Both the position numbers and the translations under genes were made by a program. A model generated the notes under the pieces. That model was given only the letters and a program-made list of their open reading frames with translations. It ran no database searches and had not been told where the DNA came from. A stretch of DNA of 64,000 nucleotides from Clostridium sp. C2-6-12 (GTDB lineage Bacteria; Bacillota; Clostridia; Clostridiales; Clostridiaceae), in assembly GCF_009928485.1 (NCBI RefSeq), contig NZ_JAABNP010000025.1, forward strand, positions 29,681-93,680. Reading direction: 5' to 3'. Positions 9,086 through 18,362 of the stretch are shown piece by piece. Position 1 is the first letter of the stretch, and each line of letters opens with the position of its first letter.

Positions 9086-9799
9086 CTATTTCTTAGTTAC
9101 TAATGTACCTATACTTTCTCCATACATAGCTTTTTTAATATTTCCTGGCTCATCTAATCCAAATACAAGAATTGGAATTTCATTATCCATACACAATGAA
9201 GTTGCTGTAGAATCCATAACTTGTAGTCCTTGTTCTAATACTTGTATATATGATAGTGTATCATATTTTTTAGCATCTGCATACTTATGAGGATCCTTAT
9301 CATAAACTCCATCAACTTTTTTAGCTAGAAGAATTACATCTGCTTCAATTTCAGCTGCTCTAAGTGCTGCTGTTGTATCAGTTGAGAAATATGGATTCCC
9401 TGTTCCAGCTGCAAATATAACAACTCTTCCTTTTTCTAAATGTCTCATTGCTCTTCTTCTTATGAATGGCTCAGCAATTTCTTTCATTTCTATAGCAGTT
9501 TGTACTCTTGTTTTAACGCCTACTTGTTCTAATGAATCTTGAAGAGCTAATGCATTTATACAAGTTGCCATCATTCCCATGTAGTCAGCAGTGGTTCTAT
9601 CCATACCTTCACCACTTCTTCCTCTCCAAATGTTTCCGCCACCAACAACAGCTCCAACTTCAACACCCATATCAACTAACTCTTTAATTTCAAGTGCTAT
9701 TCTTTGAGTCACGTTAAAATCAAAACCAACTCCGCTAACTCCAGCTAATGCTTCTCCTGAAAGTTTTAAAATTACTCTCTTGTATTTACAATCTGCCAT
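9086..9799 (-). CDS. pyrH: UMP kinase PyrH
   Basis: PyrH phosphorylates UMP to UDP. It belongs to the amino-acid kinase fold, not the adenylate-kinase fold. Visible motifs are [10 protein letters not shown] at the N-terminus, [13 protein letters not shown] (phosphate binding) and [19 protein letters not shown] (UMP site). The 237-aa length is typical. It lies downstream of rpsB-tsf but is cut off from them by the strong terminator at 9905-9935, so it and frr probably use a promoter in 9800-9904. Confidence 0.97.
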   Translation of the reverse strand: MADCKYKRVILKLSGEALAGVSGVGFDFNVTQRIALEIKELVDMGVEVGAVVGGGNIWRGRSGEGMDRTTADYMGMMATCINALALQDSLEQVGVKTRVQTAIEMKEIAEPFIRRRAMRHLEKGRVVIFAAGTGNPYFSTDTTAALRAAEIEADVILLAKKVDGVYDKDPHKYADAKKYDTLSYIQVLEQGLQVMDSTATSLCMDNEIPILVFGLDEPGNIKKAMYGESIGTLVTKK

Positions 9800-9904
9800 T
9801 TATTCTTACCTCCTGAATATCTTAGAGATTTGGGCACACTCAAAGAAATAACAAATCAGTATTCGAATTTATTTTCTTTAATATATGCCTATTTTCTTTA
9901 TTCT

Positions 9905-9935
9905 TTAAAAAAAGAGAACACAAAGTGTTCTCTTT
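9905..9935 (-). terminator. Rho-independent terminator downstream of tsf
   Basis: An 11-bp perfect stem AAAGAGAACAC/GTGTTCTCTTT (9911-9921 with 9925-9935), a three-base loop and a run of T on the minus strand lie ten bases after the tsf stop. Confidence 0.93.
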
Positions 9936-9944
9936 AGACTTCAA

Positions 9945-10862
9945 CTATTTACCCATTTGTCTAGCAACTTCTTCAGCAAAGTCTACTTTTTCAACTTCGA
10001 TTCCTTCTCCTCTTTCGTATCTAACGAATCTAGTTACTGTAATTGGAGAACCAACCTCTTTAGATTTTTCTTCTAAGAATTTGTTGATTGACTTGTCGCC
10101 ATCTTTAACCCATAATTGTTCTAAAAGACAAACTTCTTTAAAGTACTTTTGAATTCTTCCCATTACCATTTTTTCAACGATATTTTCTGGTTTTCCTTCA
10201 TTTAAAGCTTGAACTCTGTAGATTTCTTTTTCTTTTTCCATAGATTCTGTATCAACATCATCTTTGCTTAAGAATAATGGGTTTGCTGCAGCAATTTGCA
10301 TACAAACTTCTTTTGCAACTTCATCAAGAACTTCTGAATCTTTTTCACAAGCCACTTCTACTAAAACACCAATTCTTCCGCCACCGTGGATATAGCTCTT
10401 AACTATTCCTTTTTCAACTGAGAATTTAGTGAATCTTCTTACTGACATGTTTTCACCAAGTTTTGCTATTAAAGCTTTTAAGCTTTCTGAAGTTGTAGCA
10501 TCTCCATCAAATTTTTCATTTAAAAGTTCTTCTACATTAGCAACTGAAGTTTCAGCTACCATTTTAGCTAATTTATCAGCAAAAGCTACAAATTCTTCAT
10601 TTAAAGCAACGAAGTCTGTTTCACAGTTAAATTCAAGAACTGCTCCAGTCTTCTTGTCATCTGAAATATAAGTCTTAACAACACCTTCTGCTGCAACTCT
10701 TCCAGATTTTTTAGCAGCATCTGCAAGACCTTTTTCTCTTAAAAATTCAACAGCCTTATCGATATTTCCTTCTGTTTCAACTAAAGCCTTTTTACAATCC
10801 ATCATTTTAGCTCCAGTCATTTCTCTTAGTTCTTTAACTAATTGTGCACTTATATTTGCCAT
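9945..10862 (-). CDS. tsf: Elongation factor Ts
   Basis: EF-Ts is the guanine-nucleotide exchange factor for EF-Tu. The 305-aa product starts with the UBA-like N-terminal domain and the diagnostic [12 protein letters not shown] and [19 protein letters not shown] motifs. The core with [14 protein letters not shown] follows. The long coiled-coil and dimerisation region is present, giving about 300 aa as in other Firmicutes. SD GGAGG precedes the ATG. It is downstream of rpsB with an 87-bp gap that contains a hairpin (10908-10941). Confidence 0.98.
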   Translation of the reverse strand: MANISAQLVKELREMTGAKMMDCKKALVETEGNIDKAVEFLREKGLADAAKKSGRVAAEGVVKTYISDDKKTGAVLEFNCETDFVALNEEFVAFADKLAKMVAETSVANVEELLNEKFDGDATTSESLKALIAKLGENMSVRRFTKFSVEKGIVKSYIHGGGRIGVLVEVACEKDSEVLDEVAKEVCMQIAAANPLFLSKDDVDTESMEKEKEIYRVQALNEGKPENIVEKMVMGRIQKYFKEVCLLEQLWVKDGDKSINKFLEEKSKEVGSPITVTRFVRYERGEGIEVEKVDFAEEVARQMGK

Positions 10863-10907
10863 TATTTAAATTCCTCCTCAATTATAAAGTAATCTTTAAG
10901 ATTCAAT

Positions 10908-10941
10908 AAAAGGGCAGTTGAAGTAACCCACTTACCCTTTT
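10908..10941 (-). terminator. Hairpin in the rpsB-tsf gap (possible attenuator)
   Basis: An imperfect stem with AAAAGGG/CCCTTTT ends (10908-10914 with 10935-10941) lies just after the rpsB stop; the following minus-strand bases (ATTGAATCTT) are only weakly T-rich. It could lower tsf expression relative to rpsB or protect the rpsB mRNA 3' end. Confidence 0.5.
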
Positions 10942-10949
10942 TATGTGAA

Positions 10950-11651
10950 TTATTCAGCTAATTGTTCACCTTGTCTTCCTTCAAGAATAGCATCAGCCAT
11001 TTTTGCAGTTATTAATTTAACAGCTCTGATAGCATCATCATTTCCTGGGATTACATAATCAACTTCTTCTGGATCACAGTTAGTATCTACTATTGCAACT
11101 ACTGGTATTCCTAAAATCTTAGCTTCTAATATAGCATTCTTTTCTTTTCTTGGGTCAACTATAAACATTGCTCCAACTTTATCAGCATCTAAGTTTCTGA
11201 TACCACCAAGATTTTTTTGAAGTTTTTCCATTTCACCTTTAAGTTTGATAACTTCTTTCTTAGGAAGAACGTCAAAAGTTCCATCTTCTTGCATTTTTTC
11301 GATTTGTTCTAATTTTCTTATTCTACCTTTAATAGTTGAGAAGTTTGTTAACATTCCACCTAACCATCTATTGTTTACGAAATGCATGTTACTTCTGATT
11401 GCTTCTTCTTCAATAGCTTCTTGAGCTTGTTTCTTAGTTCCAACGAAAAGTATATCTTTTCCTTCTTCTGATATTTGTTTAATAAAGTTGTAAGCTTCTT
11501 CAGCTTTCTTTACTGTTTTTTGAAGGTCTATTATATAGATCCCGTTTCTTTCTGTGAAGATATAAGGAGCCATCTTAGGGTTCCATCTTCTAGTTTGGTG
11601 TCCGAAATGTACACCCGCTTCTAATAATTGTTTCATTGATATTACTGACAT
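10950..11651 (-). CDS. rpsB: 30S ribosomal protein S2
   Basis: The 233-aa protein carries the S2 hallmarks: [19 protein letters not shown] near the N-terminus, the coiled-coil segment with [24 protein letters not shown], and [19 protein letters not shown] near the C-terminus. SD GGAGG is seven bases before the ATG. It is the first gene of the rpsB-tsf unit, with a near-consensus promoter about 110 bp upstream. Confidence 0.98.
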   Translation of the reverse strand: MSVISMKQLLEAGVHFGHQTRRWNPKMAPYIFTERNGIYIIDLQKTVKKAEEAYNFIKQISEEGKDILFVGTKKQAQEAIEEEAIRSNMHFVNNRWLGGMLTNFSTIKGRIRKLEQIEKMQEDGTFDVLPKKEVIKLKGEMEKLQKNLGGIRNLDADKVGAMFIVDPRKEKNAILEAKILGIPVVAIVDTNCDPEEVDYVIPGNDDAIRAVKLITAKMADAILEGRQGEQLAE

Positions 11652-11761
11652 TTTGTTACCTCCTTGGTTTTTACCTCCACTATCTTTTGCTTATAAATTG
11701 CTCTTAAAATAAAAGCACCAAGTTTATAAATTGGATAGTGTGTGTATTTATTTCCTTAAGT

Positions 11762-11790
11762 AGTATATCACAAGGTCTTTATGGTATCAA
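11762..11790 (-). promoter_or_regulatory. Sigma-A type promoter for rpsB-tsf
   Basis: Minus-strand TTGATA (11785-11790), 17-bp spacer, TATACT (11762-11767), placed about 110 bp before the rpsB ATG. Confidence 0.75.
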
Positions 11791-11930
11791 CAAAAACTTT
11801 TTATAATTTTAGTACTTAAGAAACTATTTTTTTTAATTCAACATAAAAATTCTTACCATAATAAATTTTTGTCATAATAAATACATTTTATACAAATTTC
11901 ATTTTTATAATTTTCCTTTATACATAAAAC

Positions 11931-11970
11931 AAAAATCAGCTATAGATAAAATTCGTATCTATAGCTGATA
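11931..11970 (-). terminator. Rho-independent terminator downstream of codY
   Basis: A 14-bp stem (ATCAGCTATAGATA with its complement, 11935-11948 and 11956-11969) is followed by a T-run on the minus strand. It starts eight bases after the codY stop. Confidence 0.92.
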
Positions 11971-11977
11971 AATCACT

Positions 11978-12754
11978 TTACTTTATTTTCTTTAATTCTT
12001 CAATTAATTTTTCATTCAATATTCTGATATAAGTCCCCTTCATTCCAAGAGATCTTGATTCAATAACTCCAGCACTCTCAAACTTTCTTAAAGCATTTAC
12101 TATAACACTTCGTGTTATTCCTACTTTATCAGCTATTTTTGAAGCTACTAATAAACCTTCATTTCCGTTTAATTCTTCAAATATATGTTCAACTGCTTCA
12201 AGTTCAGAATAAGATAATGTTCCTATTGCCAATTGGACAACAGCTTTCTTCCTAGTTTCCTCTGCAATTTCATCCTGCATAGCTCTAAGCATTTCCATCC
12301 CTACAATAGTTGCACTATATTCTACTAATACTAAATCTTCATCAGTAAAAGGAGTTCCAAACCTTGCCAATATTAATGTTCCTATTCTTTCTCTACTTCC
12401 TATAATAGGAACTATTGTTGAAAGCTTATCTATCTTTTTACATTTGCCTATCTCCTCAAATACACATCTACCTTCATTAGGACGGTTAGCTAAGGTATCG
12501 TTAACAGCCAAAAGTGTTTTATTATAATCTTCTGGGAATCTTTTGTCCTCTATTACTTTTTTCTCCATAGCCTCACATTCAAATCCTTGACCAAAGGTAT
12601 ATCCAAGCACCTTCCCTTTTCTGCTGATTATATAAGCATTGCATTCAAGAACTTGACTTAATAATGTGCATATATCTTGGAATGCTACAGGTTCTGTACC
12701 AGATTTTTGCAGAATCTTATTTAACATTCTAGTTTTATTTAATAATGATGACAT
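11978..12754 (-). CDS. codY: GTP-sensing transcriptional repressor CodY
   Basis: CodY senses GTP and branched-chain amino acids and represses nutrient-limitation genes. The ORF is open to 12778, but the ATG at 12754 ([15 protein letters not shown]) has a perfect AGGAGG SD seven bases upstream and gives 258 aa, the family size. The N-terminal GAF ligand domain (about 1-155) is followed by a linker and the winged helix-turn-helix near 195-225 with [20 protein letters not shown], the DNA-recognition motif. It stands alone between topA and rpsB, with its own promoter, a CodY-box-like site and a terminator. Confidence 0.97.
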   Translation of the reverse strand: MSSLLNKTRMLNKILQKSGTEPVAFQDICTLLSQVLECNAYIISRKGKVLGYTFGQGFECEAMEKKVIEDKRFPEDYNKTLLAVNDTLANRPNEGRCVFEEIGKCKKIDKLSTIVPIIGSRERIGTLILARFGTPFTDEDLVLVEYSATIVGMEMLRAMQDEIAEETRKKAVVQLAIGTLSYSELEAVEHIFEELNGNEGLLVASKIADKVGITRSVIVNALRKFESAGVIESRSLGMKGTYIRILNEKLIEELKKIK

Positions 12755-12842
12755 ACTATTATCCTCCTCGGCAACCATGTTGTACTATTATATAAACATG
12801 AAAAAATTAATTGTTTTATATGTCTTAAAATAAAAACAATAT

Positions 12843-12857
12843 AATTGTTAGAAAATT
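12843..12857. promoter_or_regulatory. Candidate CodY box upstream of codY
   Basis: Read on the minus strand the site is AATTTTCTAACAATT, two mismatches from the CodY consensus AATTTTCWGAAAATT. It lies about 40-55 bp downstream of the putative codY -10 element and about 90 bp before the start codon, a position fitting roadblock autorepression. Confidence 0.55.
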
Positions 12858-12897
12858 CATAATTTATTGAATTTTTTTACAAGTTGCTATTAAAACT

Positions 12898-12926
12898 AGT
12901 TTATCATATAAAATTCTGCTTTTCAA
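12898..12926 (-). promoter_or_regulatory. Putative sigma-A promoter for codY
   Basis: Minus-strand TTGAAA (12921-12926), 17-bp spacer, TAAACT (12898-12903). The -10 is imperfect but the geometry is right. Confidence 0.5.
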
Positions 12927-12984
12927 CACTCTTTTTGTCTGATTCGACAAAATGTTATTACTTAATATCATTTTTTACGAACTT

Positions 12985-15078
12985 CTAATTTTCTTCGTTA
13001 TTATCTTTTTTCACTTCTTCTTTGTAGCCGCATTCACTATTAGCACATTCAATAAAAGAGCCTTTAGACTTAGAATATTTTAAAACCATATAAGAATTGC
13101 ACTTAGGACACTTTTCTTTAACTGGTTCATGCCAGCTTACAAACTTGCATTCAGGATATCCAGTGCATCCAAAGAATTTCTTTCCTTTTTTACTCTTCTT
13201 AGCAACAATAGGCTTTCCACACTCTGGACATGGAACTTCTAATTCTTCAACTATAGGTTTTGCATTTTTACATTCAGGATACCCTGGACAAGCTAAAAAT
13301 TCTCCAAATCTACCTCTCTTAATAACCATCATACGCCCACATTTTTCGCATTTTACATCACTGACTTTATCTTCAATTACAACTTTAGAGATTTCCTTTT
13401 CAGCTTTCTCAATAGCAACTTTTAATGGACTGAAAAATTCTTCAACTATTTTAGTCCATTCTTCATTGCCATCTTCTACATCATCTAGTTTCTTTTCCAT
13501 ATCTGCCGTAAAATCTACATCCACTATTTGCTTGAAATATTCACCCATAATATTATTTACTATTTCTCCAAGCTCTGTTGGAACTAAATTTTTCTTTTCT
13601 CTAATAACATAATTTCTTCCTAAAATAGTTGAAATAGTTGGAACATAAGTACTTGGCCTTCCTATTCCTTTTTCCTCAAGCAGTTTAACAAATGATGCTT
13701 CAGTATATCGAGGGAGTGGTTGAGTAAAATGCTGAGTTCCTTTAAGAGACTCAGTTTTGAGTTCTTCATTTTCTTCTAATTCTGGTAATATAACTGAATT
13801 TTCATCTTCTTCATTTAGGTACTCATATATTTTCATAAAACCATCAAATGAAATTACCGAACCAGATGCCTTAAACTTATAATCTCCGTTTAATATATCT
13901 ATAGAATTTGTATTTAACTCGCACGAAGCCATTTGACTTGCCACAAATCTATTCCAAATTAATGAATATAATTTATATTGTTCTGAAGTCAAATTTTCTT
14001 TTGCCACTTGTGGTGTAATTTCAACATAAGTAGGTCTTATTGCTTCATGGGCATCTTGAATATTCTTTTTGCCTTTATATACTCTACGTGTAGGAGGAAC
14101 ATATTTTTCGCCATAGGTATTTTCAATAAATTCCTTAGCTCTTTCTTGCGCCTCTTCAGAAATTCTTACAGAGTCAGTTCTCATATATGTTATCAATCCA
14201 ACTGTTCCATACCCCTTAACTTCAACACCTTCATAAAGAACTTGCGCTATAGACATAGTTCTTTTAGTCATAAAATTTAACTTTTTATTTGCATCTTGTT
14301 GAAGAGTACTTGTTGTAAATGGAGGCAGTGGATTTCTACTTTTCTTACCTTTCTTTATAGAATTTACTATAAAGTTTCCTTTTTCAAGATCTTTTATTAT
14401 TTTATTCGAAGTTTCTTCATTTTCTATTTCAATCTTTTTACCTTTATATGTTGACAATCTAATAGGAAATTTATTCTTTTCCTTTTTTAATATACAGTCT
14501 ATTGACCAATATTCCTTTGGAATAAATTCCTTTATCTCTTTTTCTCTATCGCATATTAATTTTAATGCTGCTGATTGAACTCTACCAGCACTTAGCCCCC
14601 ACTTTACATTTCTCCATAAAATCGGACTTATTTCGTAACCAACAAGTCTATCTAATATTCTTCTTGCTTGCTGTGCATCAACTAAATCCAAATCTATTTT
14701 TCTTGCTTCTTTAATAGATGCCTTTACTGCATTTTTTGTTACTTCATTAAATACTATTCTGCAAGTATCATCCTCTGAGATTTTTAAAATATTAGCCAAA
14801 TGCCACGAAATAGCTTCTCCTTCTCTATCAGGGTCGGTAGCCAGATAAATTTTTTCTGCTTTTTTAGCAGCTTTTCTTAATTTATCTATTAATTCTCCTT
14901 TTCCTCTGATAGTTATATATTTAGGAGTATAGTTATTATCTATATCAACACCTAATCTACTTTTAGGTAAATCTCTTACATGCCCCATCGATGCTTCTAC
15001 AATATAATTTTTTCCCAAATATTTGCCGATTGTTTTTGCTTTGGCCGGCGACTCAACAATTACAAGTTTTTGACCCAT
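12985..15078 (-). CDS. topA: DNA topoisomerase I (type IA)
   Basis: TopA relaxes negative supercoils. The 697-aa protein shows the TOPRIM domain (VESPAKAKTIGKYLG at residue 8; acidic DPDRE at 82-86) and the catalytic Tyr298 in GLITYMRTDSVRIS. The C-terminus has three four-cysteine zinc-ribbon repeats (CEKCGR...CPGYPEC, CPECGK...CTGYPEC, CPKCNS...CANSEC). The start codon is an ATG with no SD at normal distance; a GGGGGTGAA element lies about 30 bases upstream beyond a hairpin (see 15086-15115). It follows dprA by 46 bp, the comM-dprA-topA-codY order common in clostridia. Confidence 0.97.
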   Translation of the reverse strand: MGQKLVIVESPAKAKTIGKYLGKNYIVEASMGHVRDLPKSRLGVDIDNNYTPKYITIRGKGELIDKLRKAAKKAEKIYLATDPDREGEAISWHLANILKISEDDTCRIVFNEVTKNAVKASIKEARKIDLDLVDAQQARRILDRLVGYEISPILWRNVKWGLSAGRVQSAALKLICDREKEIKEFIPKEYWSIDCILKKEKNKFPIRLSTYKGKKIEIENEETSNKIIKDLEKGNFIVNSIKKGKKSRNPLPPFTTSTLQQDANKKLNFMTKRTMSIAQVLYEGVEVKGYGTVGLITYMRTDSVRISEEAQERAKEFIENTYGEKYVPPTRRVYKGKKNIQDAHEAIRPTYVEITPQVAKENLTSEQYKLYSLIWNRFVASQMASCELNTNSIDILNGDYKFKASGSVISFDGFMKIYEYLNEEDENSVILPELEENEELKTESLKGTQHFTQPLPRYTEASFVKLLEEKGIGRPSTYVPTISTILGRNYVIREKKNLVPTELGEIVNNIMGEYFKQIVDVDFTADMEKKLDDVEDGNEEWTKIVEEFFSPLKVAIEKAEKEISKVVIEDKVSDVKCEKCGRMMVIKRGRFGEFLACPGYPECKNAKPIVEELEVPCPECGKPIVAKKSKKGKKFFGCTGYPECKFVSWHEPVKEKCPKCNSYMVLKYSKSKGSFIECANSECGYKEEVKKDNNEEN

Positions 15079-15085
15079 AAGTACA

Positions 15086-15115
15086 ACTTCATAAAATTAT
15101 GAAGTATTCACCCCC
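15086..15115 (-). promoter_or_regulatory. SD-hairpin-start arrangement in the topA leader
   Basis: On the minus strand an SD-like GGGGGTGAA (about 15107-15115) is followed by a hairpin ACTTCAT/ATGAAGT (15086-15092 with 15099-15105) and then seven bases before the topA ATG. Folding of the hairpin would shorten the effective SD-to-ATG distance from about 30 to about 11 bases. Confidence 0.5.
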
Positions 15116-15124
15116 CTATATATT

Positions 15125-16180
15125 TTAAATTGTTCGTACATAGTAATTTCCTGGCAAACAAATAATTTCACTTTTTATCTGCATTTCAAATAATAATGCA
15201 TATAAAGCTCCTCTGTCAAAAGATGTTTTCTTAAAAATCTCATCAATATGAACTGGTGAATCTGTTATTAATTCTAATATCTCACTTTTTTCAGGCATAT
15301 TTATTAATGGCGATACATTTACATGCTCCAAGCTGAGTAAAGTTCTCAAATCCTGCAAATCTGTACAAATTTCCGCTCCATCTCTAAGCAATTTATTAGA
15401 GCCACTTGCACCCTTATATAATATTGATCCTGGTATACCAATAACTTTTTTTCCCTGATCATGTGCATATCTTGCAGTTATAAGAGATCCACTTTTTTCT
15501 GAAGCTTCTATTACTATTACACCATCACTAAGCCCGCTAATTATTCTATTTCTTCTTGGAAAATTTTCTCTTAACGGTTGTGTCCCTAGCAAGAATTCAG
15601 AAATTACTACGCCTTTTTCCGCTATCTTTGAAAATAATTTTTTATTTTCAGCAGGATAGGCTATATCTATCCCACAACCTAACACCGATATAGTATATCC
15701 ATCATTTTCTAAAGCAGTTTTATGTGCAACAGAATCTATCCCTCTTGCACCTCCGCTTATAAGCGTTATATTATTAGTTATAAGCTCCTTTGTCAAGAGT
15801 TTTGTTACAGTTAGTCCATAATTTGAGCATTTTCTCGCCCCAACAACTCCTATAGATTTCTTATTTATAACTTCAATATTACCTATATAAAATAAAAAAT
15901 ACGGAGCTGCTATAATTCCTCTCAATTTCTCTTTATATAAAGGATTAGCGTATGTAATATATCCTATGTTTTTTCTAGATAATGTATCTTTAAGTTTTGA
16001 AAGTTCATAATACAAATCATCCTTTTGAAAATTTTTTAATTTTTTTGAGATTGTTTCATTTTCTTTTATTATATCCTCAAAATTATTATATACATTTTCT
16101 GCTGTTTTATATCTATCAATTAATTTTCTTTTTTGATAACTTGATATATTAACAAGTATTAACCATAATTCGTAATCCAT
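15125..16180 (-). CDS. dprA: DNA-processing protein DprA (Smf)
   Basis: DprA loads RecA on incoming single-stranded DNA during transformation. The protein has an N-terminal helical region, the Rossmann-like DprA core (about 100-280) with GVVGARKCSNYG, LISGGARGID and SLITARYAHDQGKKVIGIPG, and a C-terminal winged-helix region (about 290-350). I use the second ATG (16180, MDYELWLI; 351 aa) because the SD GGAAGG would be only one base from the first ATG at 16189. It lies 15 bp or less after comM. Confidence 0.93.
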   Translation of the reverse strand: MDYELWLILVNISSYQKRKLIDRYKTAENVYNNFEDIIKENETISKKLKNFQKDDLYYELSKLKDTLSRKNIGYITYANPLYKEKLRGIIAAPYFLFYIGNIEVINKKSIGVVGARKCSNYGLTVTKLLTKELITNNITLISGGARGIDSVAHKTALENDGYTISVLGCGIDIAYPAENKKLFSKIAEKGVVISEFLLGTQPLRENFPRRNRIISGLSDGVIVIEASEKSGSLITARYAHDQGKKVIGIPGSILYKGASGSNKLLRDGAEICTDLQDLRTLLSLEHVNVSPLINMPEKSEILELITDSPVHIDEIFKKTSFDRGALYALLFEMQIKSEIICLPGNYYVRTI

Positions 16181-16195
16181 ATTTTTCATACCTTC

Positions 16196-17716
16196 CTATA
16201 TAATTTCTCCATTAATATTTTTCCTATAACTAAAAGCTTCTAAAATATGACCTTCTGATATATCTTTTTGAGCTTCAATATCAGCTATTGTTCTTGCTAG
16301 TTTAATCACCTTTCCATATCCTCTTAAAGATACATTAGAATCATTATAGTAATGTTTTAAAATTTCAGTACATCTATTAGTAACTCTGCATATTTCAAAA
16401 ATATTTTTTCCTTTTATCTCAGAGTTATATTTATATACTGTATTTTTAAATCTTTCTTTTTGAATTTCCCTTGCTCTAAATACATTTTCTCTCATAACCT
16501 TAGAATCATATGAATCCTTTTGATTTTCTATTTCCTCATAGTTTAATCTTGGAACATAATTTAAAATATCAACCCTATCTAATAAAGCACTTGAAAACTT
16601 TTGATTATATCTTTTAATTTTACTATTTAAATAATATTGTTCTTGCATATTATCTCTATTTTCGTTATTATCTACTGGATTAAATGCTCCAACAAGTAAA
16701 AAGTCAGCAGGCATTTGATAACTTCCACTTAATCTATTAATATTCACACATTTCTCTTCAAGTGGTTCCCTCAATGCTTCTAGCACTTCCTTTTTAAATT
16801 CCAAAATTTCATCCAAAAACAATATTCCATTATGAGCCAACGTTATTTCTCCAGGCTTTATTTCTTTTCCACCACCTACCAAGGCTATTCTTGTTGTAGT
16901 GTGATGTGGCGCCCTGAAAGGCCTTACAATATTTGTTGTTTTATTAAGTAAGCCACATGCACTATATATCTTCGCAATTTCAATTAATTCCTCCTCAGAT
17001 AGAGATGGTAAAATAGTCATTAATGCTTTTGCAAGCATTGTTTTGCCACATCCAGGCTCTCCATAAAGAATAATATTATGTTTACCAGCTGCTGCTATTT
17101 CCAAAGCTCTTTTTGAAGAATATTGTCCGATAATTTCTCCATAATCCATCGCTTCTTCTTTTTCTTCATATTTAATTTTCTTTTCTCCTTCATAAGGAAG
17201 CACATCATTATAGGTTATACAAGAAATCACTTCATTTAAGTTTTTTAATGGATAATATTCACCTCCGTTTAGATAACAGCATTCTTCTAAATTATCATAA
17301 GGAAAAATAAACTTATTAATACTTTCATTTACTCCCTCTACGATTATTGGTATAGTACCTTTTACTGCTTTAAGCTCGCCAAATAAGGATAACTCTCCAA
17401 ATATTATAGAATCCACCATATCCTTTCTGCATATTTGATTAGATTCCATAAGAATACCAAGTGCCATAGGTAAATCTAAGAGAGATCCTATCTTCCTAAC
17501 ATCTGCTGGTGCCAAATTAATAGTAATTCTTCCTAAAGGAAATTCAAAACCACAATTCGTTATTGCTGCCCTAACCCTTTCCTTTGCTTCTTTTACTGAA
17601 GTATCTGGCAAGCCTACTATGTTAAACATAGGTAACCCCTTAGAAATATCTACTTCTACATTTATTAAAAATCCTTCTAAACCGTTGTGCGTTGCACTAA
17701 TTATTTTCACTGCCAT
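16196..17716 (-). CDS. comM: YifB/ComM family Mg-chelatase-like AAA+ ATPase
   Basis: This is a hexameric AAA+ helicase-like protein linked to branch migration during natural transformation in Gram-negative bacteria; the role in clostridia is not established. The N-terminal Lon-like domain (about 1-170) is followed by the Mg-chelatase ATPase core with Walker A GEPGCGKTMLAKAL, Walker B GILFLDEILEF and arginine-rich sensor segments, then the C-terminal helical domain (LRGYGKVIKLARTIADIE). The ATG at 17716 (506 aa) has an SD (AAGGGTGA). The open frame continues three codons upstream to a GTG inside the SD. It is paired with dprA, which supports a DNA-uptake role. Confidence 0.92.
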   Translation of the reverse strand: MAVKIISATHNGLEGFLINVEVDISKGLPMFNIVGLPDTSVKEAKERVRAAITNCGFEFPLGRITINLAPADVRKIGSLLDLPMALGILMESNQICRKDMVDSIIFGELSLFGELKAVKGTIPIIVEGVNESINKFIFPYDNLEECCYLNGGEYYPLKNLNEVISCITYNDVLPYEGEKKIKYEEKEEAMDYGEIIGQYSSKRALEIAAAGKHNIILYGEPGCGKTMLAKALMTILPSLSEEELIEIAKIYSACGLLNKTTNIVRPFRAPHHTTTRIALVGGGKEIKPGEITLAHNGILFLDEILEFKKEVLEALREPLEEKCVNINRLSGSYQMPADFLLVGAFNPVDNNENRDNMQEQYYLNSKIKRYNQKFSSALLDRVDILNYVPRLNYEEIENQKDSYDSKVMRENVFRAREIQKERFKNTVYKYNSEIKGKNIFEICRVTNRCTEILKHYYNDSNVSLRGYGKVIKLARTIADIEAQKDISEGHILEAFSYRKNINGEII

Positions 17717-17849
17717 AAAAATCACCCTTTGAGATTATGGACACAAATTCAATAATTAATTCTCCAAAATGAAAATTGTTTAATTTATTCTTTAATGGTT
17801 AATAATTTTTATATAATTAAGTTTTCCATTATTCAATAGGAGTGATTTA

Positions 17850-18218
17850 GTGAAGAAATTAAATAGAGATATTGGTACTTATTGCGAAGATATAGCTAAA
17901 GAATATTTAAAGAAAAATAACTATAATATAGTAGCTTGCAATTTTAGAAATTTCTTAGGAGAGCTTGATATTATATGTCTCCAAAATAATATATTAATAA
18001 TTATTGAAGTTAAGGGAAGATATAATTACGATTATGGATTTCCAAGAGAAGCCGTAAATATTTCAAAGCAAAAAACTATAATAAAAGTTACTAATTGTTA
18101 TATTAGTTATAAAAATTTAAGGAATGTTAATATAAGATTTGATGTAATTGAAGTTTATTTAAATTCAAAAAATTCAATTGTTAAAATAAATCATTTAAAA
18201 GACGCTTTTAGAGCCTAA
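17850..18218 (+). CDS. yraN: YraN family (UPF0102) endonuclease-like protein
   Basis: The 122-aa product has the UPF0102 pattern: G..CEDIAKEYLKKNNY, NFRNFLGELDIICL and IIIEVKGR. Together the E-x-D and E-V-K residues form a Holliday-junction-resolvase-like nuclease core. Function is not established. It is one of the few plus-strand genes; it diverges from comM and converges on rnhB. It starts at a GTG with SD AGGAGTG five bases upstream. In many bacteria yraN is next to rnhB, and that neighbourhood is kept here. Confidence 0.9.
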   Translation: MKKLNRDIGTYCEDIAKEYLKKNNYNIVACNFRNFLGELDIICLQNNILIIIEVKGRYNYDYGFPREAVNISKQKTIIKVTNCYISYKNLRNVNIRFDVIEVYLNSKNSIVKINHLKDAFRA

Positions 18219-18244
18219 GTAGAAAAAAATTATACATTCAAACA

Positions 18245-18291
18245 AAGAAACTCTGTAACAATACTATTTTAGTATTGTTACAGAGCTTTTA
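18245..18291. terminator. Bidirectional terminator between yraN and rnhB
   Basis: A perfect 15-bp stem (CTCTGTAACAATACT at 18251-18265 with its complement at 18271-18285) has a five-base loop. T-rich sequence follows on both strands (CTTTTATT on plus, TTTCTTTG on minus). It serves the convergent yraN and rnhB genes. Confidence 0.92.
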
Positions 18292-18362
18292 TTATAGAGC
18301 TGAAAAAAACATATAAATTTAAAACACCAAAAATTAATTTTCTACAAAATACATCTATATTC

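Larger units (their letters stand above)
11652..11977. other. Intergenic region rpsB-codY (326 bp)
   Basis: This gap holds the rpsB promoter (11762-11790) with a ~110-base leader, then AT-rich sequence without a convincing ORF, and the codY terminator (11931-11970). In the leader, ACTTGGT near 11720 can pair with ACCAAG that overlaps the region just before the rpsB SD, which may matter for autoregulation. Confidence 0.6.

Noticed and set aside
13097..13612. A 171-codon plus-strand ORF within topA
   Set aside because: It is the antisense shadow of the topA zinc-ribbon region; repeated His/Ser/Phe content mirrors the topA codons and there is no SD.
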